A stretch of 5,043 bases of DNA, from NCBI GenBank assembly GCA_026394835.1, contig JAPLZW010000092.1, positions 1 to 5,043 of the forward strand, given 5' to 3'. The DNA is from Candidatus Wolfebacteria bacterium (GTDB lineage: Bacteria; Patescibacteriota; Minisyncoccia; UBA6257; UBA9933). This document shows positions 3,601 to 5,043 of the stretch, piece after piece (position 1 is the first letter of the stretch; each line of letters begins with the position of its first letter). The position numbers and the translations under genes were made by a program. The notes under the pieces were generated by a model. It was not told the DNA's origin and did no database searches. It saw nothing but the letters and a program-made list of their open reading frames with translations.

Positions 3601-5043
3601 ATGAAAATATACTCAACTATTAAAGTTTTTGTAAAAAAGAGAAAATATTTGACGGCGATTATCGCCGTGATTTTGATTATCGCCGGCTATTTTATTTTTT
3701 CTTCCGGCGGAAAAACCCAGATTAAATTCGTTCTTGCCCAAAAAGGGGAGGTTGTTTCCGAAATCAGCGTGACGGGAAAAGTTAAGCCCGTTCAGAGCCT
3801 TGATTTGGCTTTTGAAAAGAGCGGGCGGATATCCAAAATTTATGTGAAAGTCGGCGACAAAGTTTATGAAGGACAAACTCTTATCGGTTTTGACGGTTCG
3901 GATGTCTATGCCCAATATCTTCAGGCCCAAGCAAGCGCCAAAGCCGCTCAGGCGAAATTGAATGAATTGAAAAGAGGCGCGCGGCCGGAAGATATAAAAA
4001 TCACCCAGAGCGCTTTGGACAAAGCGAAGCAGGACTTGGCAAATTATTACGACGGCGTGCCGGATGTTTTAAGCGACGCTTATTCCAAATCCGATGACGC
4101 GGTTAGGCTTCAGGCTGACCAGCTTTTTTTGAATGATGAGCAGGTTAATCCGCAGCTTACTTTTTCCACTCCGGATTCACAATTGAAAATTGATTTGGAA
4201 AGCCAAAGAAGGGAGATGTCCTTAAATTTGGACAGTTGGAAAGCGGAATTGGATAACTTAAGCAGAATAAGCAATGCGGCGGCCATGGATACGGCTATTA
4301 ATGATTCTCTTAACTATCTTTCGGCTATGAATGCTTTTCTCGGGAAAGCCATGGACGCGGTTACGAATTCCGTCAATTTGAATTCTTCGAATGCTTCCGC
4401 CTATAAGGCTTCGCTTACCGTTGGAAAAACCGAAGTTAATACGGCTCTTTCGAGCGTTAATTCAAAAAGACAGAGTATCCTCTCCCAAAAAATAGTGGTT
4501 CAGCAGAATCAGAACGAGCTTGACCTTCAGGCGGCCGGTTCCGCCAAGGAAGAAATTGCGATTCAGGAAGCCGAGGTTGAACAGGCAAACGCCAATGCCG
4601 CCTATTACGGTTCGCTTGCCGCGAAAAGTTCTTTGCGGGCGCCGTTTAACGGCACAATAACAAAAATCAATTACGATCCCGGAGATATTGCCGTGGCGAA
4701 TAATCCCGCGATTTCGATTATCGGTTTCGGCGCTTACGAGATAGAGGCGAATATTTCCGAATCCGACATAGCAGGAGTGAAAACCGGCGATATGGCAAGG
4801 GTGATCCTGGACGCCTATGGTTCGGGAGTGATTTTTGAAGCCAAAGTTATCCAGGTTGATTTGGGAGCCACAATTATTGACGGCGTAGCAACTTATAAAA
4901 CCACTCTCCAGTTTACAAAAGAGGATTCAAGGATTCTTACCGGGCTCACCGCCAATCTTGATATTTTAGTCGGCCGAGGAGAGGGCGTTATTTACATTCC
5001 TACCCGGGATATTATTATCGATACTAAAGGCAAGAAAACGGTG
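3601..5043 (+). CDS. Membrane fusion / periplasmic adaptor protein of an efflux system (partial, runs off right edge)
   Basis: An open frame of 481 codons starts at ATG 3601 and has no stop before the edge. Residues 1-14 are a short basic cytoplasmic end. Residues 17-35 are one membrane helix (LTAIIAVILIIAGYFIFSS). Residues about 48-100 form the first half of a lipoyl-type barrel-sandwich (SVTGKVKP, SGRISKIYVKVGDKVYEGQ). Residues about 101-340 are a very long helical hairpin rich in Ala, Gln, Asn and Ser. Residues 346-377 complete the lipoyl domain (LRAPFNGTITKINYDPGD). The beta-barrel and membrane-proximal domain follow (NISESDIAGVKTGDMARV, then the start of an IYIPTRDI strand). This is the HlyD/MacA/RND-adaptor architecture, which couples an inner-membrane ABC or RND pump to the outside; the pump gene is probably next. 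The hairpin is far longer than in MacA-like adaptors. No Shine-Dalgarno precedes the ATG. The family is secure; the cargo is unknown. Confidence 0.92.
   Translation, partial: MKIYSTIKVFVKKRKYLTAIIAVILIIAGYFIFSSGGKTQIKFVLAQKGEVVSEISVTGKVKPVQSLDLAFEKSGRISKIYVKVGDKVYEGQTLIGFDGSDVYAQYLQAQASAKAAQAKLNELKRGARPEDIKITQSALDKAKQDLANYYDGVPDVLSDAYSKSDDAVRLQADQLFLNDEQVNPQLTFSTPDSQLKIDLESQRREMSLNLDSWKAELDNLSRISNAAAMDTAINDSLNYLSAMNAFLGKAMDAVTNSVNLNSSNASAYKASLTVGKTEVNTALSSVNSKRQSILSQKIVVQQNQNELDLQAAGSAKEEIAIQEAEVEQANANAAYYGSLAAKSSLRAPFNGTITKINYDPGDIAVANNPAISIIGFGAYEIEANISESDIAGVKTGDMARVILDAYGSGVIFEAKVIQVDLGATIIDGVATYKTTLQFTKEDSRILTGLTANLDILVGRGEGVIYIPTRDIIIDTKGKKTV

Noticed and set aside
3652..3668. A near-perfect inverted repeat (ACGGCGAT, one base, ATCGCCGT), with an 11-base part repeated at 3675-3685
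   Set aside because: It encodes the Ala-Ile-Ile repeats of the adaptor's membrane helix. The repeated hydrophobic codons explain it, and no T-tract or other regulatory context follows.
3613..3930. A 105-residue minus-strand frame
   Set aside because: It is antisense to the signal-anchor and first lipoyl half of the adaptor protein, which is clearly the real coding strand.
1..5043. CRISPR array, tRNA, rRNA, insertion sequence or phage genes
   Set aside because: No regularly spaced long repeats, tRNA-like cloverleaf, transposase motif or terminal inverted repeats were seen. The only tandem repeat is the short heptamer array.

Overview
The window looks like chromosomal DNA from a Patescibacteria/CPR bacterium, most likely of the Parcubacteria type. 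This is inferred from gene content and style, since no marker gene is present. The DNA is AT-rich with very short intergenic spaces. Every visible gene end uses TAA. None of the six start codons has a recognisable Shine-Dalgarno sequence. A 79-residue coiled-coil plus one-membrane-helix protein of a kind I associate with these genomes is also present.

Left arm, all on the minus strand, read from right to left: pyrD (dihydroorotate dehydrogenase) is interrupted by an in-frame TAA at 2210-2212. It is followed by the small membrane protein (1480-1719), a secreted glycoside hydrolase family 18 protein (220-1398), and the start of a secreted fibronectin type III protein that runs off the left edge (1-178). 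A five-copy heptamer tandem array (1720-1754) overlaps the pyrD stop codon and abuts the start codon of the small gene.

Right arm, plus strand, diverging from pyrD across a 145-base intergenic region with a promoter in each direction: a multi-pass membrane protein resembling the YdjM/DUF457 family (3006-3593). Seven bases later comes a membrane fusion/periplasmic adaptor protein (3601 to the right edge, incomplete), the extracytoplasmic arm of an efflux or export system. Its ABC or RND partner is probably encoded just beyond the window.

The genes fall into three roles: pyrimidine synthesis (pyrD, apparently broken), secreted surface functions (GH18 and FN3 proteins), and envelope transport. 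No complete new system is visible. The points most worth checking are the nature of the pyrD stop, a cysteine in place of serine at the catalytic-base position of a class 2-type enzyme, the consistent lack of ribosome binding sites with predicted near-leaderless transcripts, the heptamer array, and a large helical insertion in the adaptor hairpin.
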